Origin: Eubacteriales bacterium
GTDB lineage: Bacteria > Bacillota > Clostridia > Tissierellales > GPF-1
NCBI GenBank assembly: GCA_030625815.1
Contig: DAOUQF010000009.1
Coordinates: forward strand, 1-64,000
DNA: 64,000 nucleotides
Direction: 5' to 3'
Positions 14,396 to 23,964 of the stretch are shown here, one piece after another. The notes beneath the pieces were generated by a model, which saw only the letters and a list, made by a program, of their open reading frames with translations, was not told where the DNA came from and made no database searches. Numbering within the stretch: position 1 is the first letter of the stretch; every line of letters begins with the position of its first letter. The position numbers and the translations under genes are program-made.

Positions 14396-17300
14396 ATGGT
14401 TCAACGAATTTTTGTAGAAAAAAAAGAGCCTTTTCATGAGGGGGCGCTGCGATTGCAAAAGCGTCTGGAGAAAGACTTAGGTCTTGCTGAATTCGATCGC
14501 GTACGGATTTATCACCGCTATGATGTAGAAGGGGTGGAAACTGACGTATATGAGCGAGCCATTACGAGTGTATTTGCAGAGCCGCCGGTCGACCGTTGGT
14601 ATAAGGAAAATTTACCGGAGGAGGGCGACTGGGATTTGGTTGTCGCATTTTTGCCGGGGCAATTTGATCAGCGTGCCGATTCATGCGAAGAGGCAATTGC
14701 CTTGATCACGGAAGGCGTTCGTCCCATTGTGCGTGTGGCGACCCATTATCGTTTCTTTGGTTCCTTTTCAGAAGAAGAAAAGAAAAGAATTGAACAGGTT
14801 TTAATCAACCCGGTTGATTCCGGTTTGGTGGGAATTGAAAAGCCTGAATCCTTGAGCAGTCATTTTTCGGTTCCGGCAATGATTGAAACCCTTGACGGAT
14901 TCTTGGAGCAAACGGAAGAGCAATTGGCAAGCTATCGGGAAACCGAAGGCCTGGCCATGACATTGGAAGACTTGCAGGTTGTTCAGCAATACTTCCGGGA
15001 AGAAGAGCGGGTGCCAAGTGTCACAGAAATCAAAGTGATCGACACCTATTGGTCGGATCATTGCCGCCATACAACCTTCTCAACAAAATTGGAAGAAATT
15101 TATTTGGAAGATGGACTTGGAATCGCTCCGATTCAAGCGGCATTGGAAACTGCTCTCGCAGCGAAAATGCGATTGGGTCGAGGAGAAAAAGACTTGACGT
15201 TGATGGAACTGGCTACCCTGGGGATGCGCTTGCTGCATCAAGAAGGCAAGGCGGACGATCTCGATTTGTCGGAAGAAATCAATGCGTGCTCCATTCGAAT
15301 TCCCGTTGTCATTGACGACAAGGAGGAAGAATGGCTTTTGATGTTCAAGAATGAAACCCATAATCATCCGACGGAGATTGAACCCTTCGGCGGTGCGGCC
15401 ACTTGCTTGGGCGGAGCGATTCGAGATCCATTGTCGGGTCGATCTTATGTCTATCAAGCCATGCGCGTAACCGGCTCGGCTGATCCGCGGGAAAGCTTGG
15501 CGGACACCTTGGCTGGAAAATTGCCGCAACGGAAGATCACGCGGGAAGCGGCACGTGGATACAGCTCTTACGGAAATCAGATCGGATTGGCGACGGGACA
15601 GGTAGCGGAGATTTATCATCCCGGATATAAAGCCAAGCGGATGGAAGTCGGTGCCGTGGTAGCGGCAGCGCCAGCCTCTCACGTACGACGGGAACGACCG
15701 GAAAACGGCGATCGAATTTTGCTGTTGGGCGGACGCACGGGCAGAGACGGAATCGGTGGAGCGACGGGATCGTCCAAAGCCCATACCAGCGTATCAATCG
15801 AGCAATGCGGAGCCGAGGTTCAAAAGGGAAATCCGCCGACGGAGCGCAAGCTACAGCGGCTATTTAGAAAATCGGACTTTTCGCGTTTGATCAAACGCTG
15901 CAACGATTTTGGCGCCGGCGGCGTCAGCGTTGCCGTGGGAGAATTGGCCGACAGCCTTCTGATTGATCTCGATCGTGTTCCTAAGAAATATTTGGGATTG
16001 GACGGCACGGAATTGTCCATCTCGGAATCGCAAGAACGAATGGCGATCGTTGTGGAAGCTGGTGATGTTGCGGAAGTCATTGCCTTGGCGGATCAGGAAA
16101 ATGTAGAGGCAACGGAGATTGCACTTGTAACCGATTCGGGACGATTGGAAATGAAATGGCGAGAAGAGACGATTCTGGATCTGTCACGCGCCTTTCTCGA
16201 TACCAATGGAGCGACGCAGAGGGCTAAGATTCATGTGAAAGCACCGATTTTGATGGAGTCGCCATTGGTGCATACGGCAACGGAAGGAAAAGACTTAAAG
16301 GAAAAATGGCTTCGCCATATGGGCACCCTGGAAATCGGGAGTCAGCAAGGCATGGTGGAGATGTTCGATAGCACGATCGGAGCTGGAACAATTCTGCTTC
16401 CCTTTGGGGGTAAGAAACAGAAGACTCCGGAACAAGGAATGGCGGCGAAGATTCCCGTGTTGAACGGGGAGACATCAACGGCAAGCTTGATGACTTATGG
16501 CTTTGATCCGAGGATCTCGTCATGGTCTCCATTCCACGGCGCCGTCTATGCGGTCATGGATTCTTTATCCAAGATCGTCGGCATGGGTGGCGACTACAAA
16601 AAATCACGATTGAGTTTTCAGGAATACTTTGAGCGACTGGGCAATGATCCCCTTCGCTGGGGCAAGCCGTTCCAAGCGCTGCTTGGAGCCGTGCATGCGC
16701 AATTGGCTTTTGAAACCCCGGCAATCGGAGGAAAGGATTCTATGTCAGGCTCCTTTGACGACTTGGATGTGCCGCCGACTCTGATCAGTTTTGCCGTGAA
16801 TCACGATTCGGTTGATCGAATTCATTCCAGCGAGTTTAAGAGCGCGGGCCATTACATCTTGTATTTGCCTGCAATCTTAGATGAAAACCTGATGCCGAAT
16901 ATTCCGCTGATGAAACAGCGATTCGACACCATTCATCATGGATTTGAGCATGGACGGATTTTGACGGCTCGAGCCATTGGCTTTGAAGGAATTGCCGGCG
17001 CGTTGAGCAAGATGTGTTTCGGCAACGAGATTGGCGTAAAGATCATGGACGGCTTTACAGAGGAAGACTTCTTCTTGCCGCAAATGGGCGGTTTCCTGCT
17101 TGAGATGGACACCAGCGCAGATGTGAGTCATTACGCACAATTGTTTAACGGAGAGATTTTGGGAATCACAGTTCCAGAGCCATGGATCGTAGCGAAGAAG
17201 ATGAAGCTTCCATTGGCGGACTTGCAGCTGGTTTGGGAATTGCCGTTGTCGAAGGTGTTTCCGATCCACGAAAATCAAGGCAAGCCGGTTGAGAGCATTC

Positions 17301-18142
17301 GCTTCGAAAAGCGGAGAAAACGCAAGGCGAGTATTTTGTACGCGAAACCGCGCGTCTTTATTCCAGTCTTCCCTGGCACCAATTGCGAGGAAGATATGGC
17401 AAGAGCCTTCCGTCAAGAGGGCGCTTTGATCGATATGGTCGTGATGAGAAATCAATCGCCATTGCAGATTCAAGAAACCATTGAGGCCTTCAAGCGAGGG
17501 ATTGATTCAGCACAGATTATTGCATTGCCAGGCGGTTTCAGCGCCGGTGACGAGCCGGAAGGTTCCGGCAAATTTATTGCAAATACATTCCGAAATCCGC
17601 AATTGATGGAAGCCTTGTCCGGGTTTTTAGATCAGCGGGACGGTTTGATGATTGGCATCTGCAACGGATTCCAAGCCTTGATCAAATTGGGGCTCCTGCC
17701 GACGGGACGAATTCAGGAATTGAGTGCAGAGTCGCCGACACTGACTTTCAACTCCATTGGACGCCATGTGTCAACGGTGACGAGAACGCGGGTTGCCAGC
17801 TCTCATTCGCCTTGGTTGGCCGGGGTAGAGGTTGGAGATATTCATGCGATTCCGGTTTCTCACGGCGAGGGACGATTTGTCGCTTCCGAGCAGAGCCTGC
17901 AGCGTTTGAAAGTAAACGGACAGATCTGTTTCCAATATGTCGATGATTCGGGACAAGCCACCGAGGAAAGTCCGTTCAATCCCAATGGATCCCATTGGGG
18001 CATCGAGGGGATTTGCTCGCCGGACGGACGGATACTCGGCAAGATGGGCCACTCGGAACGAATTGGACGAGGGTTGTATCAGAACCTGACAGAAGAAATG
18101 GATCAGAAGCTCTTCGCTTCTGGCGTGAAGTATTTTCGATAG
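14396..18142 (+). CDS. purL: Phosphoribosylformylglycinamidine synthase, single-chain
   Basis: Converts FGAR, glutamine and ATP to FGAM. It has 1248 residues in one chain (PurS-like N-terminus, tandem AIRS-like ATP-binding halves, C-terminal glutaminase), unlike the three-subunit PurSQL of Bacillus. Visible motifs are VIDTYWSDHCRHTTF, KNETHNHPTEIEPFGGAATCLGG, CNDFGAGGVSVAVGE, and in the glutaminase PGGFSAGDEPEGSGKF, GICNGFQAL (nucleophile Cys) and SHGEGRF (His/Glu). AAGGAGG precedes the ATG. It is the first gene of an eight-gene pur operon. Confidence 0.97.
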   Translation: MVQRIFVEKKEPFHEGALRLQKRLEKDLGLAEFDRVRIYHRYDVEGVETDVYERAITSVFAEPPVDRWYKENLPEEGDWDLVVAFLPGQFDQRADSCEEAIALITEGVRPIVRVATHYRFFGSFSEEEKKRIEQVLINPVDSGLVGIEKPESLSSHFSVPAMIETLDGFLEQTEEQLASYRETEGLAMTLEDLQVVQQYFREEERVPSVTEIKVIDTYWSDHCRHTTFSTKLEEIYLEDGLGIAPIQAALETALAAKMRLGRGEKDLTLMELATLGMRLLHQEGKADDLDLSEEINACSIRIPVVIDDKEEEWLLMFKNETHNHPTEIEPFGGAATCLGGAIRDPLSGRSYVYQAMRVTGSADPRESLADTLAGKLPQRKITREAARGYSSYGNQIGLATGQVAEIYHPGYKAKRMEVGAVVAAAPASHVRRERPENGDRILLLGGRTGRDGIGGATGSSKAHTSVSIEQCGAEVQKGNPPTERKLQRLFRKSDFSRLIKRCNDFGAGGVSVAVGELADSLLIDLDRVPKKYLGLDGTELSISESQERMAIVVEAGDVAEVIALADQENVEATEIALVTDSGRLEMKWREETILDLSRAFLDTNGATQRAKIHVKAPILMESPLVHTATEGKDLKEKWLRHMGTLEIGSQQGMVEMFDSTIGAGTILLPFGGKKQKTPEQGMAAKIPVLNGETSTASLMTYGFDPRISSWSPFHGAVYAVMDSLSKIVGMGGDYKKSRLSFQEYFERLGNDPLRWGKPFQALLGAVHAQLAFETPAIGGKDSMSGSFDDLDVPPTLISFAVNHDSVDRIHSSEFKSAGHYILYLPAILDENLMPNIPLMKQRFDTIHHGFEHGRILTARAIGFEGIAGALSKMCFGNEIGVKIMDGFTEEDFFLPQMGGFLLEMDTSADVSHYAQLFNGEILGITVPEPWIVAKKMKLPLADLQLVWELPLSKVFPIHENQGKPVESIRFEKRRKRKASILYAKPRVFIPVFPGTNCEEDMARAFRQEGALIDMVVMRNQSPLQIQETIEAFKRGIDSAQIIALPGGFSAGDEPEGSGKFIANTFRNPQLMEALSGFLDQRDGLMIGICNGFQALIKLGLLPTGRIQELSAESPTLTFNSIGRHVSTVTRTRVASSHSPWLAGVEVGDIHAIPVSHGEGRFVASEQSLQRLKVNGQICFQYVDDSGQATEESPFNPNGSHWGIEGICSPDGRILGKMGHSERIGRGLYQNLTEEMDQKLFASGVKYFR

Positions 18143-18153
18143 AGGAGGAAATT

Positions 18154-18645
18154 ATGAAAGTAGGCATTGTCATGGGATCCGATTCGGATTTCCCAGTTGT
18201 TGAAAAAGCATTGGCGGTATTCAAGGATTTTGGGGTTGAGGTGGAATGTCGAGTCTTGTCGGCGCATCGCACACCGGATGAAGCGGCTGAATTTGCAAAA
18301 ACGGCCGAGGAGCGCGGGCTCTCTGTCATTCTTGGTTTTGCTGGAATGGCAGCGCATTTGCCGGGCGTTTTGGCAGCTATGACGACGCTTCCTGTTATCG
18401 GAGTGCCGATTGTATCTGGCGCACTCCAAGGCGTTGACGCCATGCTGGCCATGGTGCAGATGCCTCCGGGAATTCCAGTGGCGACGGTTGCGGTCAATGG
18501 CGGCAAGAACGCGGCGATCTTGGCGATTCAAATGATGGCTTTGGAATCAGATGACTTAAAAGGAAAACTGCACGCCTTCAAGGCGGATCAAGCAGCGGCA
18601 GTATTGAAGAAAGATCAAATGATGCAAGAGCGGATAAAGGGATAG
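18154..18645 (+). CDS. purE: N5-carboxyaminoimidazole ribonucleotide mutase
   Basis: Converts N5-CAIR to CAIR (class I) in purine synthesis. It has 163 residues when started at ATG 18154 after GAGGAGG. A longer frame running back into purL has no RBS and is rejected. MGSDSDFPV, SAHRTPDEA and the glycine-rich GFAGMAAHLPG are class I PurE signatures. No purK is adjacent; it would have to be elsewhere. Confidence 0.96.
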   Translation: MKVGIVMGSDSDFPVVEKALAVFKDFGVEVECRVLSAHRTPDEAAEFAKTAEERGLSVILGFAGMAAHLPGVLAAMTTLPVIGVPIVSGALQGVDAMLAMVQMPPGIPVATVAVNGGKNAAILAIQMMALESDDLKGKLHAFKADQAAAVLKKDQMMQERIKG

Positions 18646-18657
18646 GAGGAGACGATT

Positions 18658-19365
18658 ATGGAAAAGGGAAAATTGTTGTACGAAGGTAAGGCGAAGCAGA
18701 TTTATGCGACGGGAAATCCGGATGAGGTGATTGTATTTTACAAGGATGATGCCACCGCATTCAACGGCGAGAAGAAAGGGACGATCACCGGCAAGGGCGT
18801 TATCAACAATCAGATGAGTGCGATTCTTTTTGAGATGTTGGAAGCCAAGGGAATCCCGACACATATGCTTTCAGTCTTGTCGGAGCGAGAGCAATTGGTT
18901 CGATCGGTTGAGATTGTTCCTATTGAGGTCATTATCCGAAATACGGCAGCCGGGTCCATGTGCAAGCGTCTGGGAATCGAAGAGGGTTTTGTCTTGTCGG
19001 AGCCTATCTTTGAAATTTGCTATAAAAACGACGAATTTGGCGATCCGTTGATCAACGACGATCATGCAGTCGCTATGGGATTGGCCACTCGCGAAGAGCT
19101 TAAGATCATTAAGGACTATACCATGAAGATCAACGATGAATTGATTGCCTTCTTTGCGGAGCGAGGCATCCGCCTGATCGACTTTAAATTGGAATTTGGT
19201 CGCTACAAGGGCGAAATTCTTTTGGCGGATGAGATATCACCGGACACTTGTCGATTCTGGGATGCGGAAACTGGAAAGAAACTCGACAAGGATCGTTTTA
19301 GAAGAGACCTTGGAGATGTTGAATCGGTCTACGCGGAAATGCTTGCACGTGTGAAGGGAGAATAA
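18658..19365 (+). CDS. purC: SAICAR synthetase
   Basis: Joins CAIR and aspartate using ATP. It has 235 residues, the typical bacterial length. [14 protein letters not shown], the ATP-grasp-like core, [13 protein letters not shown] and [10 protein letters not shown] are family motifs. TAGGAGGAG precedes the ATG, with a 12-bp gap from purE. Confidence 0.97.
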   Translation: MEKGKLLYEGKAKQIYATGNPDEVIVFYKDDATAFNGEKKGTITGKGVINNQMSAILFEMLEAKGIPTHMLSVLSEREQLVRSVEIVPIEVIIRNTAAGSMCKRLGIEEGFVLSEPIFEICYKNDEFGDPLINDDHAVAMGLATREELKIIKDYTMKINDELIAFFAERGIRLIDFKLEFGRYKGEILLADEISPDTCRFWDAETGKKLDKDRFRRDLGDVESVYAEMLARVKGE

Positions 19366-19366
19366 G

Positions 19367-20761
19367 ATGATTCAGGATCCATGGGGCGGAGATGAACTGC
19401 ATGAAGAGTGCGGTGTCATCGGTGTTTATAATGAACCGGGAAAAAACGCGGCAGAATCCATTTATTATGGGTTATATGCGCTTCAACATCGCGGACAGGA
19501 AAGTGTCGGGATTGCGGTAAATGAGAATAAAAAAATCCAAGCCCATAAAGGCATGGGTCTGGTATCGGAGGTCTTTCGAGATCCGAATATGGAAATCTTT
19601 AAGGGAAATATCGGCATCGGCCATGTGCGCTACTCCACATCCGGGGAAAGCGAAATTGAAAATGCACAGCCGATTGTCGCCAATTATCGAGACAGTCAGA
19701 TTGCCTTGGCGCACAATGGAAACTTGGTCAATGCCAAGGCCCTTCGCAATATGCTTCAGGATGCCGGGGTTGTCTTTCAAACGACGATTGACACGGAAGT
19801 TATCCTCAACCTGATTGCAAGAAACTATAAGGCGGACTTATTGGAAGCCATCAAGCGGGTCGGGGAAATTATCAAGGGCGCCTATGCCCTCGTGTTAACC
19901 ATTGACGATCATTTGATCGGCCTTCGGGATCCCCATGGGATGCGTCCGATGTGTTTGGGTCAGACGGAGGATGGATATGTCTTGGCATCGGAAAGCTGTG
20001 CGCTGGATGCCATCGGCGCAAAGCTGGTGCGGGATATCGAACCGGGAGAAATTATCTCCATCGGACCGGAAGGCATTCGTTCTGATCGTTTGAATCAGTG
20101 GACCAAAAAGCGTCTGTGTATTTTCGAATTGATTTATTTCGCTCGTCCGGACTCTGTTATGGATGGGATTGGAATTTATGATTCCCGTCACCGTGCCGGA
20201 CAGATCTTGGCGGAAGAATTCCCTGTGGATGCGGATATCGTCGTTGGTGTGCCGGATTCTGGAATTCCCGCGGCCATTGGCTATGCGGAACGGTCGGGAA
20301 TTCCTTACGGGATTGGATTGATTAAGAACAAATATATCGGCCGAACTTTTATTCAGCCGAATCAAGAGCAGCGAGAAAAGGGTGTTCGAATCAAGTTGAA
20401 TCCCTTGAAGGGAATCATCAACGGCAAACGCGTGATTCTTGTGGACGATTCCATTGTCCGCGGAACCACCTCGAGACGCCTTGTTGAGCTCTTGCGGGAT
20501 GCCGGCGCGAAAGAGGTCCATTTCCGCGTATCGAGTCCTCCAGTTGCTTACAGCTGTCATTTTGGGATCGATACGCCGTATCGAAAGCAATTGGTTGCTT
20601 CCAAGATGTCGGTTGAAGAGATTAAAGAGATGATCGGCGCGGATAGCTTGGGGTATATCTCCGTAGAGGGGCTTGAAAATGCCTGCGGAAAGGGCCATGG
20701 CTATTGTCGAGCTTGTTTTGATGGAGATTATCCAATGGAGGTGCCTTTTGATGTTGAATAA
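19367..20761 (+). CDS. purF: Amidophosphoribosyltransferase
   Basis: Makes phosphoribosylamine from PRPP and glutamine, the first committed purine step. It has 464 residues. A short propeptide precedes the nucleophile Cys15 (HEECGVIGVY), as in the Bacillus type. The PRPP loop is VILVDDSIVRGTT, and C-terminal cysteines (NACGKGHGYCRAC) match the 4Fe-4S ligands of the oxygen-sensitive type. The gap to purC is 1 bp. It overlaps purM. Confidence 0.97.
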   Translation: MIQDPWGGDELHEECGVIGVYNEPGKNAAESIYYGLYALQHRGQESVGIAVNENKKIQAHKGMGLVSEVFRDPNMEIFKGNIGIGHVRYSTSGESEIENAQPIVANYRDSQIALAHNGNLVNAKALRNMLQDAGVVFQTTIDTEVILNLIARNYKADLLEAIKRVGEIIKGAYALVLTIDDHLIGLRDPHGMRPMCLGQTEDGYVLASESCALDAIGAKLVRDIEPGEIISIGPEGIRSDRLNQWTKKRLCIFELIYFARPDSVMDGIGIYDSRHRAGQILAEEFPVDADIVVGVPDSGIPAAIGYAERSGIPYGIGLIKNKYIGRTFIQPNQEQREKGVRIKLNPLKGIINGKRVILVDDSIVRGTTSRRLVELLRDAGAKEVHFRVSSPPVAYSCHFGIDTPYRKQLVASKMSVEEIKEMIGADSLGYISVEGLENACGKGHGYCRACFDGDYPMEVPFDVE

Positions 20762-21788
20762 GACAGATAAGCCTTTGACCTATGCGGAAGCCGGGGTCGA
20801 TAAGGAAGCGGGATACGAAGCGGTTAAAAGAATGAAGCGTCACGTGGCGAGAACCATGCGGCCCGAGGTTTTAACTTCTCTTGGGGGATTCGGCGGCGGA
20901 TTCAGTCTGCCGACGGGGTATACGGAACCGGTTTTGGTTTCGGGCACCGACGGGGTTGGAACCAAGCTGAAGGTGGCCTTTGCTTTGGATCGCCATGATA
21001 CCGTAGGAATTGATTGCGTGGCAATGTGCGTTAACGACATCCTGTGCCAGGGCGCGGAGCCTCTGTTTTTCTTGGATTATATCGCTGTTGGCAAGAATGA
21101 GCCGGAGCGCATAGAGGCCATTGTTGCCGGGGTTGCGGAAGGCTGTGTGCAGTCTAATGCTGCCTTGATTGGCGGAGAAACGGCGGAGATGCCGGGGATG
21201 TACGCGGAAGACGAGTATGATTTGGCGGGATTTGCCGTTGGCGTGGTTGAGAAGGAAAAGATGATTACCGGCAGCGAAATCGCTCCCGGGGATCGATTGA
21301 TTGGCCTTGCTTCCAGTGGTCTTCATTCCAATGGATTTTCCTTATTTCGAAAGGTGATGGAAACGGCGGAAGTTAGCTGGGATACACCGGTTGTCGAAGG
21401 AGCCGCGTCGTTTGGAGAGGTCGCATTGACACCGACGAAGATCTATGTGAAACCGATCTTGGCGGTATTGAAGGAGATTGAAATCAAGGGGATGAGCCAT
21501 ATCACCGGCGGCGGCTTGTATGAAAATGTGCCGCGGGTTCTTCCGAAGAATTGTGATGCAGTTATCGATTTTGAAGCAATTCCAAAGCAGGCCATCTTCA
21601 GCCGTATTCAGGAATTGGGTGGAATTGAAACCAAAGAAATGTTGGGAACCTTTAATATGGGCGTGGGCTTTGTGATCATCGTATCACCGGAAAATGAAGC
21701 GGCAGCATTGAAAATCTTGCGTGAGGCAGGGGAGGAAGCTTTCTTGTTGGGCGAGATTATTGCCGGAAATCAAGAGGTGAAAATATGA
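20751..21788 (+). CDS. purM: AIR synthetase (phosphoribosylformylglycinamidine cyclo-ligase)
   Basis: Closes FGAM to AIR using ATP. It has 345 residues when started at ATG 20751, preceded by GGAGGTG and overlapping the end of purF by 11 bp. A longer frame from 20673 runs within purF and is rejected. Motifs are TYAEAGVDKEAGY, VSGTDGVGTKL, GGETAEMPGMY and SHITGGGLYENVPRVLP. It overlaps purN by 4 bp. Confidence 0.97.
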   Translation: MLNKTDKPLTYAEAGVDKEAGYEAVKRMKRHVARTMRPEVLTSLGGFGGGFSLPTGYTEPVLVSGTDGVGTKLKVAFALDRHDTVGIDCVAMCVNDILCQGAEPLFFLDYIAVGKNEPERIEAIVAGVAEGCVQSNAALIGGETAEMPGMYAEDEYDLAGFAVGVVEKEKMITGSEIAPGDRLIGLASSGLHSNGFSLFRKVMETAEVSWDTPVVEGAASFGEVALTPTKIYVKPILAVLKEIEIKGMSHITGGGLYENVPRVLPKNCDAVIDFEAIPKQAIFSRIQELGGIETKEMLGTFNMGVGFVIIVSPENEAAALKILREAGEEAFLLGEIIAGNQEVKI

Positions 21789-22417
21789 AAGCAAAGAAAC
21801 GCATAGCCGTGATGATCTCGGGAAACGGCAGCAATTTGCAGGCATTGATCGATCACCAAGACAGTCTCGGGGGCGAGATTGTCTTGGTTTTGTCGAGCAA
21901 TGAAGAGGCCAAGGGTCTTGAGCGAGCACGCGATGTTGGAATCGATGGGATCTGTATCGACTCCAATGCCTTTGAAGATCGCAGTGTTTATGAGCAGATG
22001 ATGCTGAATACCCTGGAAGCCTATCAGGTCGACCTGATCGTGTTGGCAGGGTATATGAGAATCCTGGGCAGCACCTTTATTCAGACCTATGCCAATCGCT
22101 TGATGAATGTGCACCCTGCTCTTTTGCCTTCCTTTGGAGGACCGGGCTATTACGGGGAACGCGTGCATCAGGCGGTGTTGGATGCCGGGGTTCGTGTAAC
22201 GGGCGCCACGGTTCATTTTGTAACGGAAGAAACGGACGCGGGTCCGATTATCTTGCAGGAATGCGTACGGGTACAGCAAAATGATACGATTCCGGTGCTG
22301 CAAAAACGAGTGCTGGAGGTTGAACACCGATTATTGGTGGCAGCCGTTCGGCTGTTTTGTGAAGATCGGTTGGTTGTTAATAAAAACTGTATTGAGATTG
22401 TGGGAATGGAGGAGTAG
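21785..22417 (+). CDS. purN: Phosphoribosylglycinamide formyltransferase
   Basis: Transfers formyl from 10-formyl-THF to GAR. It has 210 residues. VMISGNGSNLQALID is the phosphate-binding loop. MNVHPALLPSFGG carries the catalytic His, with the downstream GATVHFVTEETDAGPII holding the catalytic Asp. ATGA overlap with purM; 2-bp gap to purH. Confidence 0.97.
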   Translation: MKAKKRIAVMISGNGSNLQALIDHQDSLGGEIVLVLSSNEEAKGLERARDVGIDGICIDSNAFEDRSVYEQMMLNTLEAYQVDLIVLAGYMRILGSTFIQTYANRLMNVHPALLPSFGGPGYYGERVHQAVLDAGVRVTGATVHFVTEETDAGPIILQECVRVQQNDTIPVLQKRVLEVEHRLLVAAVRLFCEDRLVVNKNCIEIVGMEE

Positions 22418-22419
22418 GA

Positions 22420-23955
22420 ATGCCAAGAGCTTTAGTCAGCGTATTTGATAAGACAGGAGTACTGGAATTTTGCAAGGGGTTGTCGGAACTGGGATGGGAG
22501 ATCGTCTCTACCGGAGGAACGTCGCGCCTATTGAAAGAAGAAGGGGTCGCAGTGATTCCCATTGAAGAGGTAACGGGATTTCCAGAGTGTTTGGATGGCC
22601 GGGTCAAGACCTTGCATCCGCGGATCCATGGAGGCATTTTGGCGGTTCGTTCTCTTGAGAGCCATCTGAAGCAATTGGAAGATTTAAGCGTTTCACCTGT
22701 GGACATGGTTGTCAACAACCTGTATCCATTCCGAGAGACATTGGAAAATCCCGATTCTTCCCATGCGGAGATCGTTGAAAACATCGATATTGGCGGACCA
22801 TCCATGATCCGTGCGGCAGCAAAGAATTATCAGGACGTCACCATTCTGGTGGATCCTGCCGATTACGAGGAAGCGCTGGCTTCCATTCAGGCGGAGGGAA
22901 AGACCTCCTTTCAATTGCGGGAGCGATTGGCGGCGAAAGCCTTTATGCATACGGCGCATTACGATGCCTTGATTGCACAGTATTTTCTAGGGAAAACTGG
23001 AAATACGGAACCAGAATTGCTGACCCTGACTTTTGAACGGCAACAATCCTTGCGATACGGGGAAAACCCGCATCAAAATGCAAGTTTTTATAAGGAAGTT
23101 TTTGATACAAAGGGATCTTTGGTGGAAGCGGAGCAATTGCACGGCAAGGAATTGTCCTTCAATAATATCCACGATACCAATGGCGCCCTGGAAATTTTGA
23201 AAGAATACGGCGATGACATCCCGACGGTCGTGGCAGTAAAGCATGCCAACCCGTGTGGAATCGCCCAAGCGGATTCTGTGTCGGAAGCCTTCTTCAAGGC
23301 CAACGCGGCAGATCCCGTATCCATCTTTGGCGGCATTCTTGCCATGAACCGCGAACTCGATTTGGAAACGGCGGAGCAGATCTCGAAAATCTTTATCGAG
23401 GTGGTGGTAGCGCCGGCCTTTACGGAAGAGGCATTGGCTTGTTTGACGCAAAAGAAAAATATTCGAGTGCTTTTGATGCCGACGATCACGGAGAAAAATC
23501 CCGGGAAAGATTATAAGCGCGTTCTTGGGGGCTTGTTGATTCAGGACCGAGATGCGAAATTAATGGATGGAGAACCGACCGTTGCGACGAAGCGTGAACC
23601 GACAAGCGATGAATGGAAAGATCTTGATTTTGCTTGGAGGGCTGTGAAGAACTCGAAATCCAATGGGATTTCATTGGCCAAGGATGCAGTCCTGGTTGCT
23701 AATGGACCTGGACAGGTATCACGGATCTGGGCGCTGGAGAATGCCATCAAGCAGGCGAATGTGAGCCTGGAGGGTGCAGCATTGGCCTCGGATGCCTTCT
23801 TCCCTTTTGAGGATTGTGTAGAAGCGGCGCACGCCGCGGGCATTACGGCGATTATTCAGCCGGGCGGTTCCAAGAACGATCAGAGAAGCATTGATAAAGC
23901 CAATGAGTATGGAATGACGATGGTCTTTACAGGCGTTCGCCATTTCCGTCACTAG
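22420..23955 (+). CDS. purH: AICAR formyltransferase / IMP cyclohydrolase
   Basis: Performs the last two steps to IMP. It has 511 residues. The N-terminal cyclohydrolase domain (VSVFDKTGVLEF, STGGTSRLL, GRVKTLHPRIHGG) is followed by the AICAR formyltransferase domain (LRYGENPHQNA, VAVKHANPCG, ASDAFFPFEDCVE). GGAGGAGGA precedes the ATG. Confidence 0.97.
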   Translation: MPRALVSVFDKTGVLEFCKGLSELGWEIVSTGGTSRLLKEEGVAVIPIEEVTGFPECLDGRVKTLHPRIHGGILAVRSLESHLKQLEDLSVSPVDMVVNNLYPFRETLENPDSSHAEIVENIDIGGPSMIRAAAKNYQDVTILVDPADYEEALASIQAEGKTSFQLRERLAAKAFMHTAHYDALIAQYFLGKTGNTEPELLTLTFERQQSLRYGENPHQNASFYKEVFDTKGSLVEAEQLHGKELSFNNIHDTNGALEILKEYGDDIPTVVAVKHANPCGIAQADSVSEAFFKANAADPVSIFGGILAMNRELDLETAEQISKIFIEVVVAPAFTEEALACLTQKKNIRVLLMPTITEKNPGKDYKRVLGGLLIQDRDAKLMDGEPTVATKREPTSDEWKDLDFAWRAVKNSKSNGISLAKDAVLVANGPGQVSRIWALENAIKQANVSLEGAALASDAFFPFEDCVEAAHAAGITAIIQPGGSKNDQRSIDKANEYGMTMVFTGVRHFRH

Positions 23956-23964
23956 GAGGAAATC

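Noticed and set aside
19895-20698. A 267-codon minus-strand frame across purF
   Set aside because: purF is intact on the other strand and the frame lacks an RBS and recognisable protein features.
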